DNA of 64,000 nucleotides from Actinomycetota bacterium (GTDB taxonomy: Bacteria; Actinomycetota; Actinomycetes; S36-B12; UBA10799). The position numbers and the translations under genes were made by a program. Positions 27,689 to 35,684 of the stretch are shown here, in pieces (positions within the stretch are counted from its first letter, which is position 1; each line of letters opens with the position of its first letter). The notes below the pieces were generated by a model. It had not been told where the DNA came from, searched no databases, and saw only the letters and a list, made by a program, of their open reading frames with translations. The stretch lies in assembly GCA_020637055.1 (NCBI GenBank), contig JACJWR010000002.1:620001-684000 (forward strand). Reading direction: 5' to 3'.

Positions 27689-29788
27689 TCAGACGTCAAC
27701 CCGGCTGCGGTCGATCTCGTCGGCCCTCGAGACGATGAAGTCCTTCCGAGGAGCCACGTCCGAACCCATCAGCAGGTCGAACACCTCACACGCTGCTTCG
27801 GCATCGTTGGCGGTGATCCGCCGCAGCAGACGGTGGGCCGGATCCATGGTGGTCTCGCGCAGTTGCTTGGCGTCCATCTCCCCAAGGCCCTTGTAGCGTT
27901 GCACGGGGTCCTTGACCTTGATCCCCCGCTTGCCTGCGTCAGCGAGAACCCGCTTCATCTCCGCATCGGAATAGGTGTAGACCACTTCGTTCGCCTTGCG
28001 TGACGGATGCACGAGCTCCAGCCGATGCAGCGGCGGCACTGCGGCATACACCCTCCCCTCCTCCAGCAGCGGGCGCATGTAGCGCTGGAAGAGGGTCAAC
28101 AGCAGACAACGGATGTGGGCGCCGTCGACGTCGGCATCGGTCATCAAGACGATCTTCTGGTAGCGGACCGATTCGAGGTCGAACGTCGGCCCCGACCCGG
28201 CCCCCACGACCTGGATGATGGCGGCGCATTCGGCGTTCTTCAGCATGTCGGCCATGGAGGCCTTCTGCACATTGAGGATCTTCCCGCGGATCGGCAGGAG
28301 GGCCTGGAACTCCGAGTTCCTCGCCAGTTTGGCGGTGCCCAGGGCACTGTCGCCCTCGACGATGAAGAGTTCGCTCTGCTCGGTCTGGCTGCTGCGACAG
28401 TCCGCGAGTTTCGCCGGCAGGGCGGAGGATTCGAGGGCGTTCTTGCGGCGTTGCACGTCCCGACTGGTGCGGGCTGCGATGCGGGCCCGGGAGGCGTTGG
28501 CGATCTTCTCCAAGGCCTGTTTCGCCGGTGCCTTCTGGCCGTGGGGCGGCGCGGCGAACCATGCTTTGAGGTGCTTGGCGACGACGTGCGAGACGATTCT
28601 CGACGCCGCCGGGGTGCCCAGCACCTCCTTGGTCTGGCCTTCGAACTGCGGTTCCGGCAGCCGCACGGTCACCACCGCGGTCAGACCCTCGTAGATGTCG
28701 TCCTTGGTCACATTGTCCTCGCTGGCCCGCAGCACCTTGCCGGCCCGCAGGGCTTCGTTGATCGTCTTCGCCATGGCCCGGTCGAACCCCACCAGGTGAG
28801 TACCTCCCTTCGGAGTGGCGATGATGTTCACGAAGGACTGCATGCGAGTGTCGTAGTCGTTGCTCCACCGCAGGGCCACGTCTACGTCCAGCGTCCGCTC
28901 GACCTCCTTGCTCGCGAGGTGTCCCTTGCCGTCGAGCACCGGGACGGTCTCATGGAAATGCCCCTGACCGGTCAACCGGATCACCCCGGTGACGGCCTCC
29001 CCGCGGGAGAGGAAGTCGACGTATTCGCCGATGCCACCGGCGAAGCGGAAGGTCTCTTCGATCGGATCGTCCGTCGGCGAAGACTCGAGCAACCTTTCGT
29101 CGCGGATCGTCAGCGAGAGACCCGGCACCAGGAATGCGGTTTGGCGCGCCCGGGCGAGCAGCGCGTCGATGTCGAATCCGGCGCCTGGGGTGAAGACCTG
29201 GGGATCCGGCCAGAAGCGGACCCGGGTTCCCGTCCGCTTGGCCGATACCTTGCCGGTCTGCCGCAACCCGGACTTGCGGGTGAAACTGGCGTCCGGACCG
29301 GCGCCGTCGAACACACCGGGGACGCCGCGCCGGAAGGACATCTCGTGGGTTCGTCCGGCACGATCCACGGCCACGTCAAGGCGCGCACTGAGCGCGTTGA
29401 CAACGCTCGCACCGACCCCGTGCAATCCACCCGAAGCGGTGTAGGAACCCCCTCCGAACTTGCCACCCGCGTGCAGTTTCGTCATCACCAATTGCACGCC
29501 GGTGAGTTTGGACTTGCTGTCGACGTCCACCGGGATGCCGCGTCCGTTGTCGGTCACACTCGCCGAGCCGTCCGCCTCCAGCACCACCACGATCGACTTG
29601 CAGTGGCCGGCCAAGGCCTCGTCGACGGCGTTGTCGATGATCTCCCAGAGGCAATGCATGAGGCCTCGTTCATCGGTGGAGCCGATGTACATGCCCGGGC
29701 GTTTCCGCACTGCGTCGAGGCCCTCGAGCACCGTCAGGTCCTTGGCTGAGTAGCGGGCCCGTTTGGCCGCCCCGGTGGTGTCGCTCAC
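27689..29788 (-). CDS. parE: DNA topoisomerase IV subunit B (GyrB/ParE family)
   Basis: ATPase subunit of topoisomerase IV, 699 residues. The GHKL ATPase domain shows EIIDNAVDEALAGH, VTDNGRGIPV and GGLHGVGASVVNAL; the transducer domain follows; the TOPRIM domain has FIVEGDSALGTAK with the catalytic Glu and MTDADVDGAHIRCLLL with the metal-binding aspartates; the C-terminus has the usual QRYKGLGEMDAKQL. EGDSALG instead of gyrase's EGDSAGG agrees with ParE. The GTG start has TAGATT exactly 6 nt upstream. It lies 3.1 kb from parC in opposite orientation with four redox/carbon genes between. Confidence 0.94.
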   Translation of the reverse strand: MSDTTGAAKRARYSAKDLTVLEGLDAVRKRPGMYIGSTDERGLMHCLWEIIDNAVDEALAGHCKSIVVVLEADGSASVTDNGRGIPVDVDSKSKLTGVQLVMTKLHAGGKFGGGSYTASGGLHGVGASVVNALSARLDVAVDRAGRTHEMSFRRGVPGVFDGAGPDASFTRKSGLRQTGKVSAKRTGTRVRFWPDPQVFTPGAGFDIDALLARARQTAFLVPGLSLTIRDERLLESSPTDDPIEETFRFAGGIGEYVDFLSRGEAVTGVIRLTGQGHFHETVPVLDGKGHLASKEVERTLDVDVALRWSNDYDTRMQSFVNIIATPKGGTHLVGFDRAMAKTINEALRAGKVLRASEDNVTKDDIYEGLTAVVTVRLPEPQFEGQTKEVLGTPAASRIVSHVVAKHLKAWFAAPPHGQKAPAKQALEKIANASRARIAARTSRDVQRRKNALESSALPAKLADCRSSQTEQSELFIVEGDSALGTAKLARNSEFQALLPIRGKILNVQKASMADMLKNAECAAIIQVVGAGSGPTFDLESVRYQKIVLMTDADVDGAHIRCLLLTLFQRYMRPLLEEGRVYAAVPPLHRLELVHPSRKANEVVYTYSDAEMKRVLADAGKRGIKVKDPVQRYKGLGEMDAKQLRETTMDPAHRLLRRITANDAEAACEVFDLLMGSDVAPRKDFIVSRADEIDRSRVDV

Positions 29789-29794
29789 ACGCCG

Positions 29795-29800
29795 AATCTA
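29795..29800 (-). promoter_or_regulatory. Leaderless-type -10 hexamer TAGATT for parE
   Basis: On the minus strand TAGATT is followed by 6 nt and the GTG at 29788. The rest of the 211-bp gap up to 30000 holds a TACGCT hexamer (29906-29911) that could start an 80-nt leader for the DUF7455 gene; I see no riboswitch in it. Confidence 0.55.
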
Positions 29801-29999
29801 TCCGACGGCCCGCCTAGGGCCGCCGAGGCGACCACGCCGCGCGCCGCATGCACGTCGATTCAGAGCCGATCCGGCCACGGCCGCCACTCACCCGATTGCC
29901 GGTTCTACGCTCATGGCGAACTCCGGAAATGCGGGAAATGTCGGACCGATGTGAGACTGTTGGTCATCACGTCGGAAGCGATCGCAACGGAGGTGTCCA

Positions 30000-30218
30000 A
30001 TGTCAACCCTGACCAAGACGAGCACCCTGACCGCCTCGGACCGCTGCGACCGCTGCGGCGCCCAGGCGTATGTCCACGTGGAACTGGCCTCCGGTGGCGA
30101 GCTGCTCTTCTGCGGCCACCACGCAAAGGCCCACCTGGAGAAGGTCCGCCCGCTCGCCGCCTCCATTCACGACTACACCCACACTCTCGCCGAGTCCGAC
30201 GGGAACGGTCGTAGCTGA
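30000..30218 (+). CDS. DUF7455 small zinc-binding protein
   Basis: Protein of 72 residues typical of actinobacteria, usually encoded near the principal sigma factor. The conserved core is RCDRCGAQAYVHVELASGG followed by LLFCGHHAKAHL: two cysteines as CxxC and a C-x-H-H group form a probable zinc site. GGAGG lies about 7 nt before the ATG. The function is unknown. A possible -10 element TACGCT 89 nt upstream implies a conventional leader. The final codon region is followed immediately by the DUF456 reading frame. Confidence 0.88.
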   Translation: MSTLTKTSTLTASDRCDRCGAQAYVHVELASGGELLFCGHHAKAHLEKVRPLAASIHDYTHTLAESDGNGRS

Positions 30219-30250
30219 ACGCCCTGACGATCGCGGTCGCCATCGCATGT

Positions 30251-30697
30251 GTGGTGGGGATCGCCGGAACCATAGTCCCCGTTCTTCCCGGTCCCTTCCT
30301 GGTCGCGGGTGCGGTGGCCCTGTGGGGGATCGTCACCGGCGGCAGCTGGGGCTGGGGTATCGCAGCCTTCGCGGTGGTGCTGGTCGCAGCTGCCACCGGC
30401 TTGAAGTATCTGATCCCTGCGAGGTGGATGCGCGAGGGCGGCGTCCCCTCAATGGTCCTGACCGTTGGCGGCTTGGCCGGCATCGTCGGGTTCTTCGTCA
30501 TCCCGATCGTTGGCCTCATCTTGGGCTTCGTGGCTGGTGTCTTCGTCGCCGAACTTGTCCGCGTGAAGACACTCCAGAAGGCGTGGCCGACCACCTGGAC
30601 CGCGATGAAGGCGGCTGGCTTGAGCATGCTGATCGACTTGGCGAGTGTGCTGCTGGTGACCGCCGCGTGGGTTGGTGTCGTGCTCGCACACGACTGA
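30251..30697 (+). CDS. DUF456 membrane protein
   Basis: Small integral membrane protein of the DUF456 family, 148 residues from the first standard start (GTG 30251). Hydrophobic segments are at VVGIAGTIVPVLPGPFLVAG, WGIAAFAVVLVAAATGL, GGLAGIVGFFVIPIVGLILG and LIDLASVLLVTAAWVGVVLA. The glycine-rich GIVGFFVIPIVGLILGFVAG with Pro is diagnostic. In-frame sequence upstream (LNALTIAVAIACV) completes the first membrane helix and begins with a CTG at 30215 that overlaps the DUF7455 stop as CTGA, so the true start may be that CTG, giving 160 residues. Function is unknown. Confidence 0.8.
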   Translation: MVGIAGTIVPVLPGPFLVAGAVALWGIVTGGSWGWGIAAFAVVLVAAATGLKYLIPARWMREGGVPSMVLTVGGLAGIVGFFVIPIVGLILGFVAGVFVAELVRVKTLQKAWPTTWTAMKAAGLSMLIDLASVLLVTAAWVGVVLAHD

Positions 30698-30714
30698 CAT
30701 CAAGTGACATCAAG
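30695..30714. repeat. Tandem 10-bp direct repeat TGACATCAAG
   Basis: Two perfect adjacent copies of TGACATCAAG lie at 30695-30704 and 30705-30714, in the short AT-richer space between the DUF456 stop and the sigA stop. The first copy contains the DUF456 TGA. No function is evident. Confidence 0.8.
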
Positions 30715-30732
30715 TTCGCGGCGACGTCGCGG

Positions 30733-32175
30733 TCAGTCGAGGTAGTCGCGCAGCACCTGGGATCGGCTCGGGTGCCGAAGTTTCGACATGGTCTTCGACT
30801 CGATCTGGCGAATCCGCTCCCGGGTGACGCCGTAGACCTTTCCGATCTCGTCGAGGGTCTTGGGCTGGCCATCGGTGAGTCCGAACCGCATCTTCACCAC
30901 ACCGGCCTCACGTTCGCTCAGGGTGTCGAGAACGCCCTGCAACTGCTCCTGCAGCAACGTGAACGAGACAGCGTCCGCCGGGACGATAGCTTCGGAGTCC
31001 TCGATCAGGTCGCCGAATTCGCTGTCGCCGTCCTCCCCCAGCGGCGTGTGCAGCGAGATCGGCTCACGACCGTACTTCTGCACCTCGATGACCTTCTCCG
31101 GCGTCATATCCAGTTCCCGGGCCAATTCCTCCGGGGTCGCGTCGCGCCCGAGATCCTGCGTCATCTGACGCTGCACCCGCGCCAACTTGTTGATCACTTC
31201 GACCATGTGGACCGGGATCCGGATGGTTCGAGCTTGATCCGCCATGGCCCTGGTGATCGCCTGCCGGATCCACCAGGTGGCGTAGGTGGAGAACTTGTAG
31301 CCCTTGGTGTAGTCGAATTTCTCCACCGCTCGGATCAGACCCAGGTTGCCCTCCTGAATCAAGTCCAAGAACAGCATCCCCCGGCCGGTGTAGCGCTTCG
31401 CCAGTGAGACCACCAACCGCAAGTTGGCCTCCAGCAGATGCCGTTTGGCGGCCTGGCCGTCTGCAGCGATCCATTCGAGGTCCATCCGCAGTTCGTCGTC
31501 TTCGACGCCCTGAGCCAGGGTTTCCTCGGCGAACAGGCCGGCCTCGATCCGCTTGGCCAGTTCCACCTCCATCTCGGCGTTGAGCAGTGCCACCTTGCCG
31601 ATCTGCTTGAGGTAGTCCTTCACCGGGTCGGCGGTGGCTCCGGCCTGATGCACTTGTTGCACCGGCTCATCGGTGTCATCGACATCGGAGATCACCAGTT
31701 CTTCGGCCGTGCCGGCCTTCGCGGACTTGCCGGTCGCCTTGGGCTCCTCCTCGGATTCAACCTTCTTCAGGTCCTCCTCCAGCTCGGCTTCAAGCTCTTC
31801 CTCAAGGTTGGAGGCCTCCTTGAGGTCAATCTCCTCACCGGTCTCCTCGGCCACCACGACCTCGGCGACCACATCGGGTCCAGCTGCAGTCTCTTCCGCC
31901 ACGACCTCGACTTCGATCGTTTCCGATTCGACGGCGGTCGTCTTCTTGGCCGGTGCCTTCTTCGCCGTTGATTTCTTCGCAGCGGTCTTCTTGGTGGTCG
32001 TCTTCTTGGCGGGGGCCTTCTTCGCCGCAGCCTTCTTCGCGGGGGCCTTCTTGGCAGTGGTCTTCTTCGCAGCTTTCTTCGCGGGGGCCTTCTTCACCGC
32101 CACGGCGACGGAGGTCGAACCTTCGCCGGCTGCGCTGATCGTCGCCTCGTCTTCAGATGTCGTGCGATTTGCCAC
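30733..32175 (-). CDS. sigA: RNA polymerase principal sigma factor (RpoD/HrdB/SigA)
   Basis: Housekeeping sigma factor of about 480 residues. The N-terminal third is non-conserved: a lysine/alanine-rich stretch (about residues 28-80) and then an acidic region. Conserved regions follow: 1.2 (DPVKDYLKQIGKVALL), 2.1-2.4 (LRLVVSLAKRYTGRGMLFLD, EKFDYTKGYKFSTYATWWI, RQAITRAMADQARTIRIPVH), region 3, and 4.2 (LDEIGKVYGVTRERIRQIES). These recognise -10 and -35 elements. I choose GTG 32175 with GAAAGG about 7 nt upstream; an ATG at 32217 would add 14 residues. A consensus TTGACA lies upstream at 32241-32246. Confidence 0.95.
   Translation of the reverse strand: MANRTTSEDEATISAAGEGSTSVAVAVKKAPAKKAAKKTTAKKAPAKKAAAKKAPAKKTTTKKTAAKKSTAKKAPAKKTTAVESETIEVEVVAEETAAGPDVVAEVVVAEETGEEIDLKEASNLEEELEAELEEDLKKVESEEEPKATGKSAKAGTAEELVISDVDDTDEPVQQVHQAGATADPVKDYLKQIGKVALLNAEMEVELAKRIEAGLFAEETLAQGVEDDELRMDLEWIAADGQAAKRHLLEANLRLVVSLAKRYTGRGMLFLDLIQEGNLGLIRAVEKFDYTKGYKFSTYATWWIRQAITRAMADQARTIRIPVHMVEVINKLARVQRQMTQDLGRDATPEELARELDMTPEKVIEVQKYGREPISLHTPLGEDGDSEFGDLIEDSEAIVPADAVSFTLLQEQLQGVLDTLSEREAGVVKMRFGLTDGQPKTLDEIGKVYGVTRERIRQIESKTMSKLRHPSRSQVLRDYLD
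31942..32094 (-). repeat. Degenerate repeat encoding KKAPAKK/KKTTAKK units in sigA
   Basis: About ten imperfect 15-nt units (plus strand forms such as ggccttcttcgc) encode alternating Lys-Lys and Ala/Pro/Thr residues, giving a histone H1-like N-terminal tail on the sigma factor. Streptomyces HrdB has a comparable tail. Confidence 0.75.
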
Positions 32176-32240
32176 GGGTAGCCTTTCACTGACGGGAGCC
32201 GGTGATCCAACCGGCATTTGGGCATACGAACCAAGGCTGC

Positions 32241-32246
32241 TGTCAA
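32241..32246 (-). promoter_or_regulatory. Candidate -35 element TTGACA upstream of sigA
   Basis: A perfect TTGACA on the minus strand lies 66 nt before the chosen sigA start. No good -10 is seen 16-18 nt downstream, so the element is tentative. A GTCAC-N8-GTGAC inverted repeat lies just upstream (32255-32272). Confidence 0.35.
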
Positions 32247-32315
32247 GCAGTTGCTGTCACGGGCAACTGTGACACACCGGCAAGTATTCCCGCGCAGCCG
32301 GATCCGCGTGTCGGA

Positions 32316-33257
32316 TCACAGTGAATCCGGTTGCAGTTCCTCACGCTCGGACTTGCGCACGTCACTGAGCAGGATCACCGCGATCGACACTACGACCAGC
32401 AGCACGCCGGCCGCCTGGCCTGCAAGAACCGACTCCCCGAGCAGCAGGGCTCCGAGCACGACGGCGATGACCGGTTCCGAGGTGGCGATCACCGCGGCGT
32501 GGCTGGTGGGCAGCAGGGACAAGCCGAGGCTGAGCAGGCCGAAGGCGAACACGGTCGAGACGACTCCGATCCCGACCGCCACGCCGAAACCAACGGCAGT
32601 CGTCGGTCCAGGTGCGTCGATGATCACAGCCACTGCGAAGAGGGAGATGGCGGCCCCGGTCACCACCGCCGTGGTGGTGACGAGTGCGCCGTACGCGGCC
32701 ACCGACCGACCCGAGAAGATGATGTAGAACGCATAGACGACCGAAGCCGCCAGCACCAGCACAACCCCGTCGAAGGCATTCGCCGCTTGTAGTGTCGATC
32801 CTCCCAACACCGTGAGGGCGGCCCCACCCACTGCCAAGGCAGTACAGCCCGCGATCAGCGCACCAGGCCAGGTGCGTCGCTTGATCGCCGTCAGCACCAC
32901 GACCCACGCCGGAAACAGGAACAGCAGAACTTCCGCCAATCCCGCATCGAGGTATTGCAGGCCGTAGAAGAACAGCCCGACTTCGCCGGCCAGCACCACC
33001 GCCCCGAGCAGCAGCAGGCGGGTGAGCGCTGCAGCGTCAGGCAAGGGCGTGCTGTTTCGACGGAGTGCCAACACCACCAGCAGCATCACCGCTGCGATGC
33101 CGAATCGCCACGCCAGCAGTCCGATCGGAGAGACGCCTTCGGCGTAGGCGACCTTGCCGAACACCGGCATCACCGCGAACGAGGCCGCCGAGCCGAGCAC
33201 AAAAACCGCACCAAGCAAGGGACCCCGGGCGCGCTGACCGCCTGTGCCGCCGATCAC
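32316..33257 (-). CDS. EamA/DMT-family transporter
   Basis: Inner-membrane transporter of 313 residues with ten predicted helices in two EamA repeats. The first starts with LLGAVFVLGSAASFAVMPVFGK and the second with GVVLVLAASVVYAFYIIFSG; each repeat ends with the proline-containing P.W/EPVIAVVLGALLLGE pattern. Members export metabolites such as amino acids or purines, but the substrate is not predictable. The start is GTG at 33257, 22 bp after the stop of the upstream universal stress gene, so the two probably form one transcript. Confidence 0.85.
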   Translation of the reverse strand: MIGGTGGQRARGPLLGAVFVLGSAASFAVMPVFGKVAYAEGVSPIGLLAWRFGIAAVMLLVVLALRRNSTPLPDAAALTRLLLLGAVVLAGEVGLFFYGLQYLDAGLAEVLLFLFPAWVVVLTAIKRRTWPGALIAGCTALAVGGAALTVLGGSTLQAANAFDGVVLVLAASVVYAFYIIFSGRSVAAYGALVTTTAVVTGAAISLFAVAVIIDAPGPTTAVGFGVAVGIGVVSTVFAFGLLSLGLSLLPTSHAAVIATSEPVIAVVLGALLLGESVLAGQAAGVLLVVVSIAVILLSDVRKSEREELQPDSL

Positions 33258-33279
33258 CCGTTCCGGCCGCGGCGATGCG

Positions 33280-33687
33280 TCACAGCGAGTCGCTCTTGAC
33301 GGCCAGAACCGGGCATTGCGCGGCCATGAGAACCCGTTGGGCGTTACTGCCCAACAGCAGCTTGCCGACGTTGGACCTGCGGCGCAGGCCGATCACGATC
33401 AACTCCGCGCCGTACTCCTCGGCCATCGCGATCAAGTCGTCGGCCGGCTCGTTCCCCCGGACGAGGTTGCGGATGTGGAAAGGGACGTGCTCGGCAGTGA
33501 GTTCCTGCTGGACCACGTTCAGGGCGTGCTTCACCGCCACGGCATCCTCGCCATCGGTGGCGACCCCGCCGCGTGCCGAGTGGACCACCACCAATTGGGC
33601 TTCGCGTCGCAGCGCCTCGGACATGGCTTCGCGCAGGGCCGCGTGACCCTCTGGAGTCTCGACGTATCCGACAACTACAGTTCGCAT
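33280..33687 (-). CDS. Universal stress protein, single domain
   Basis: UspA-family protein of 135 residues. The nucleotide-binding pattern G-x2-R-...-G-S/N is seen as IGLRRRSNVGKLLLGSNAQRVL (about residues 98-119), which fits the ATP-binding Usp subgroup. It begins with RTVVVGYVETPEGHAAL. Such proteins respond to starvation, hypoxia or stress. The ATG has TAGGCT exactly 6 nt upstream, indicating leaderless expression. The DMT transporter follows in the same direction. Confidence 0.9.
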   Translation of the reverse strand: MRTVVVGYVETPEGHAALREAMSEALRREAQLVVVHSARGGVATDGEDAVAVKHALNVVQQELTAEHVPFHIRNLVRGNEPADDLIAMAEEYGAELIVIGLRRRSNVGKLLLGSNAQRVLMAAQCPVLAVKSDSL

Positions 33688-33693
33688 GGTTCC

Positions 33694-33699
33694 AGCCTA
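33694..33699 (-). promoter_or_regulatory. Leaderless-type -10 hexamer TAGGCT for the Usp gene
   Basis: On the minus strand TAGGCT is followed by 6 nt and the ATG at 33687. Confidence 0.6.
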
Positions 33700-33741
33700 G
33701 TCCGCCGGTTCGTGCGACGACGGGACTCGGCCGCGGTCATT

Positions 33742-34653
33742 ATGGAACTTGTGGAGACCGAGGGTAAGGACGCCGATCGTCGCACCGCCTTCGTGCTCGG
33801 CGGCGGTGGACTGCTCGGCGCGGCGGAAGTCGGGATGCTCCGGGCGCTGTTGGAGCGCGGCATCGTGCCCGACCTGATCTTCGGAACCTCGATCGGCGCC
33901 ATCAACGGGGCGCTGTTGGCCACCGGCCCTACCCTCGACACGGTCGCCCGAATGGAACACCTGTGGTCGCAGATGAGGCAGGACGGTCCGTTCAACACCT
34001 CGCTGCGTTCGCTGTTCACCTCGGTGGTCCGGTCGGCCGGGATCCACCTCTACCCCACCGAAGAACTCCAGGTTCTGCTCCGAGACACCCTGCCACCCAC
34101 CTTCGCGGACTTGCCGACGCACTTCTCCTGCTGCGCGGCGAGCATCGAGCGCAGTGCGGAGGTGTGGTTCGCAGACGGCGAACTGGTGCCGGCAGTCCTC
34201 GCCTCAAGCGCGCTGCCCGGAGTGTTCCCCCCGGTGGAGATCGATGGCGAGCACTACATCGACGGCGGCATCGTCAATTCCATCCCGCTCGATCGTGCCC
34301 GCAAACAGGGCGCCACCCGCGCCTACGTGCTCCAGGTGGGTCGGATAGAGAAGCCACTCAGCGTCCCCCAGAAGCCCTGGCAGGTAGCCCAGATCGCGTT
34401 CGAGGTCGCCCGCCGGGCGCGTTTCCACGCTGCCCTGCGACGAACCAGGGAGTTCATCGACGTGTTCGTGCTGCCCACCGGCGGCGGCGCACCCGAACCG
34501 ACGGCCTGGCGCAACTACGACTTCCGCGATACCTCGAAGATCGGCAACCGGATCGAGGCGGCCTATACCGCCAGCCTGGCCTACCTCGACGACTGCGACG
34601 CGGGCCTGGTCGATCCGCGGGCACCGGTCGTGGACGACCCGACGGTCGCGTGA
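33742..34653 (+). CDS. Patatin-like phospholipase (serine esterase)
   Basis: Protein of 303 residues with the complete patatin catalytic set: oxyanion loop GGGG at residues 20-23, nucleophile elbow GTSIG with S50, and catalytic Asp D174 in YIDGGIVNS. It probably hydrolyses acyl chains from phospholipids or lysophospholipids at the membrane; no signal peptide is seen. The ATG at 33742 is used because relatives begin a few residues before AFVLGGGG; the frame is open further upstream only as a shadow of the divergent Usp gene. Its stop overlaps the start of an acyltransferase (TGATG), suggesting a deacylation/reacylation pair. Confidence 0.9.
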   Translation: MELVETEGKDADRRTAFVLGGGGLLGAAEVGMLRALLERGIVPDLIFGTSIGAINGALLATGPTLDTVARMEHLWSQMRQDGPFNTSLRSLFTSVVRSAGIHLYPTEELQVLLRDTLPPTFADLPTHFSCCAASIERSAEVWFADGELVPAVLASSALPGVFPPVEIDGEHYIDGGIVNSIPLDRARKQGATRAYVLQVGRIEKPLSVPQKPWQVAQIAFEVARRARFHAALRRTREFIDVFVLPTGGGAPEPTAWRNYDFRDTSKIGNRIEAAYTASLAYLDDCDAGLVDPRAPVVDDPTVA

Positions 34654-35684
34654 TGAGTCCGCCACCGGTGGTGGTGCGTCGACTGCTCACCCGGCCGATC
34701 GCCTTCGTCGTCGGACTTCTGCTTGCTCTGGTACTGCTGCCGTGCTGGCTGTTGAGTACGGTGCTGGTGAGCCTCAACATCGCGGCGGTGGCGCGCCCAC
34801 TTCGACTCTTCTGCTTCGCCTACGTATACCTGGTGGTCGAGGTGGTAGGGCTCATCGCAGCCCTCGGACACTGGGTGCGGGCCGGCGGAGCGACGGCCAC
34901 GGACACCGCGCAAGCTCGCAACCACGCACTGCTGGGCGACTGCCTGACCGTGTTGCTGACCGCCGCCGAGTATTTCTTCTCGCTGGACATCGAAAGCCAC
35001 CCGAGCGAGTCCGCGGAACCGGAGGCCCCGATGATCGTCGTGAGCCGTCACGCGGGTCCCGGCGATTCTTTTCTCCTCGTGCACCGACTGATCGTGGGGC
35101 TGAACCGTCGGCCCCACGTGGTGCTGAAGTCGACCTTGCAGTGGGATCCGTTGCTCGACGTCCTGCTCACCCGTTCGGCGAACGTGTTCGTGACCGCCGG
35201 CGAGCCCACGGACGCCGTGGTGCGCCGAATCACCGATCTGGCCCGTGGGCTCGGTGTCGACGATGCCCTGCTCATCTTCCCGGAAGGCGGCAACTTCACC
35301 GAGAACCGTCGGACGCAGGTGATCGAGCGCCTGCGGGCCAACGGACACCACGCCGCGGCGCAGCGGGCCGAAGACCTCGAACGTCTGCTGGCACCGCGGA
35401 TCACCGGTCTGCAGTCCGCCCTGGTAGCGCGCCCAGATGCTGCCGTCTGCGTGGTGGCGCACACCGGGCTGGACGAGATCGACACCTTGGCCGAGGTGTG
35501 GGATGCCGTCCCGGTCCGGAACACCCTGCTGGTGTCGTGGGAGTACTTCGCGGCCGACGACGTCCCCCGGGACCCGACCGGCCTGCACGACTGGCTCGGC
35601 TACCACTGGCAGTTGATGGATACCTGGGTGGCCGTCGAGTCGGCGCGCCTCGCGGCCGCTGCGGAATCGTCGGACAACGCCTGA
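34653..35684 (+). CDS. PlsC-type 1-acylglycerol-3-phosphate acyltransferase-like membrane protein
   Basis: Membrane-bound acyltransferase homologue of 343 residues. Two hydrophobic segments (about residues 16-40 and 54-74) precede the catalytic domain. The HX4D motif is H133-AGPG-D138 in VSRHAGPGDSFLL and the substrate motif is FPEGGNFT (209-216). It therefore probably transfers an acyl chain to a lysophospholipid or related acceptor. It is translationally coupled to the patatin gene (TGATG at 34651-34655). It is longer than classical PlsC (about 240 residues) because of the N-terminal anchor and a C-terminal extension. Its stop abuts the convergent DUF4192 stop in a TGATCA palindrome. Confidence 0.85.
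   Translation: MSPPPVVVRRLLTRPIAFVVGLLLALVLLPCWLLSTVLVSLNIAAVARPLRLFCFAYVYLVVEVVGLIAALGHWVRAGGATATDTAQARNHALLGDCLTVLLTAAEYFFSLDIESHPSESAEPEAPMIVVSRHAGPGDSFLLVHRLIVGLNRRPHVVLKSTLQWDPLLDVLLTRSANVFVTAGEPTDAVVRRITDLARGLGVDDALLIFPEGGNFTENRRTQVIERLRANGHHAAAQRAEDLERLLAPRITGLQSALVARPDAAVCVVAHTGLDEIDTLAEVWDAVPVRNTLLVSWEYFAADDVPRDPTGLHDWLGYHWQLMDTWVAVESARLAAAAESSDNA

Noticed and set aside
27681..27697. GACGTC repeats between the beta-carbonic anhydrase and parE as a terminator
   Set aside because: GACGTC is self-complementary, so the apparent hairpin is only 6 bp, runs into the parE stop and is common in GC-rich DNA.
29913..29954. A 13-codon frame (MANSGNAGNVGPM) upstream of the DUF7455 gene as a possible leader peptide
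   Set aside because: It has no ribosome binding site, no regulatory amino acid run and lies 1 nt after the candidate -10, so it would not be transcribed in full.
31942..32094. A CRISPR-like or satellite repeat
   Set aside because: The periodic units lie in frame inside sigA, have no unique spacers and simply encode Lys/Ala-rich protein sequence.
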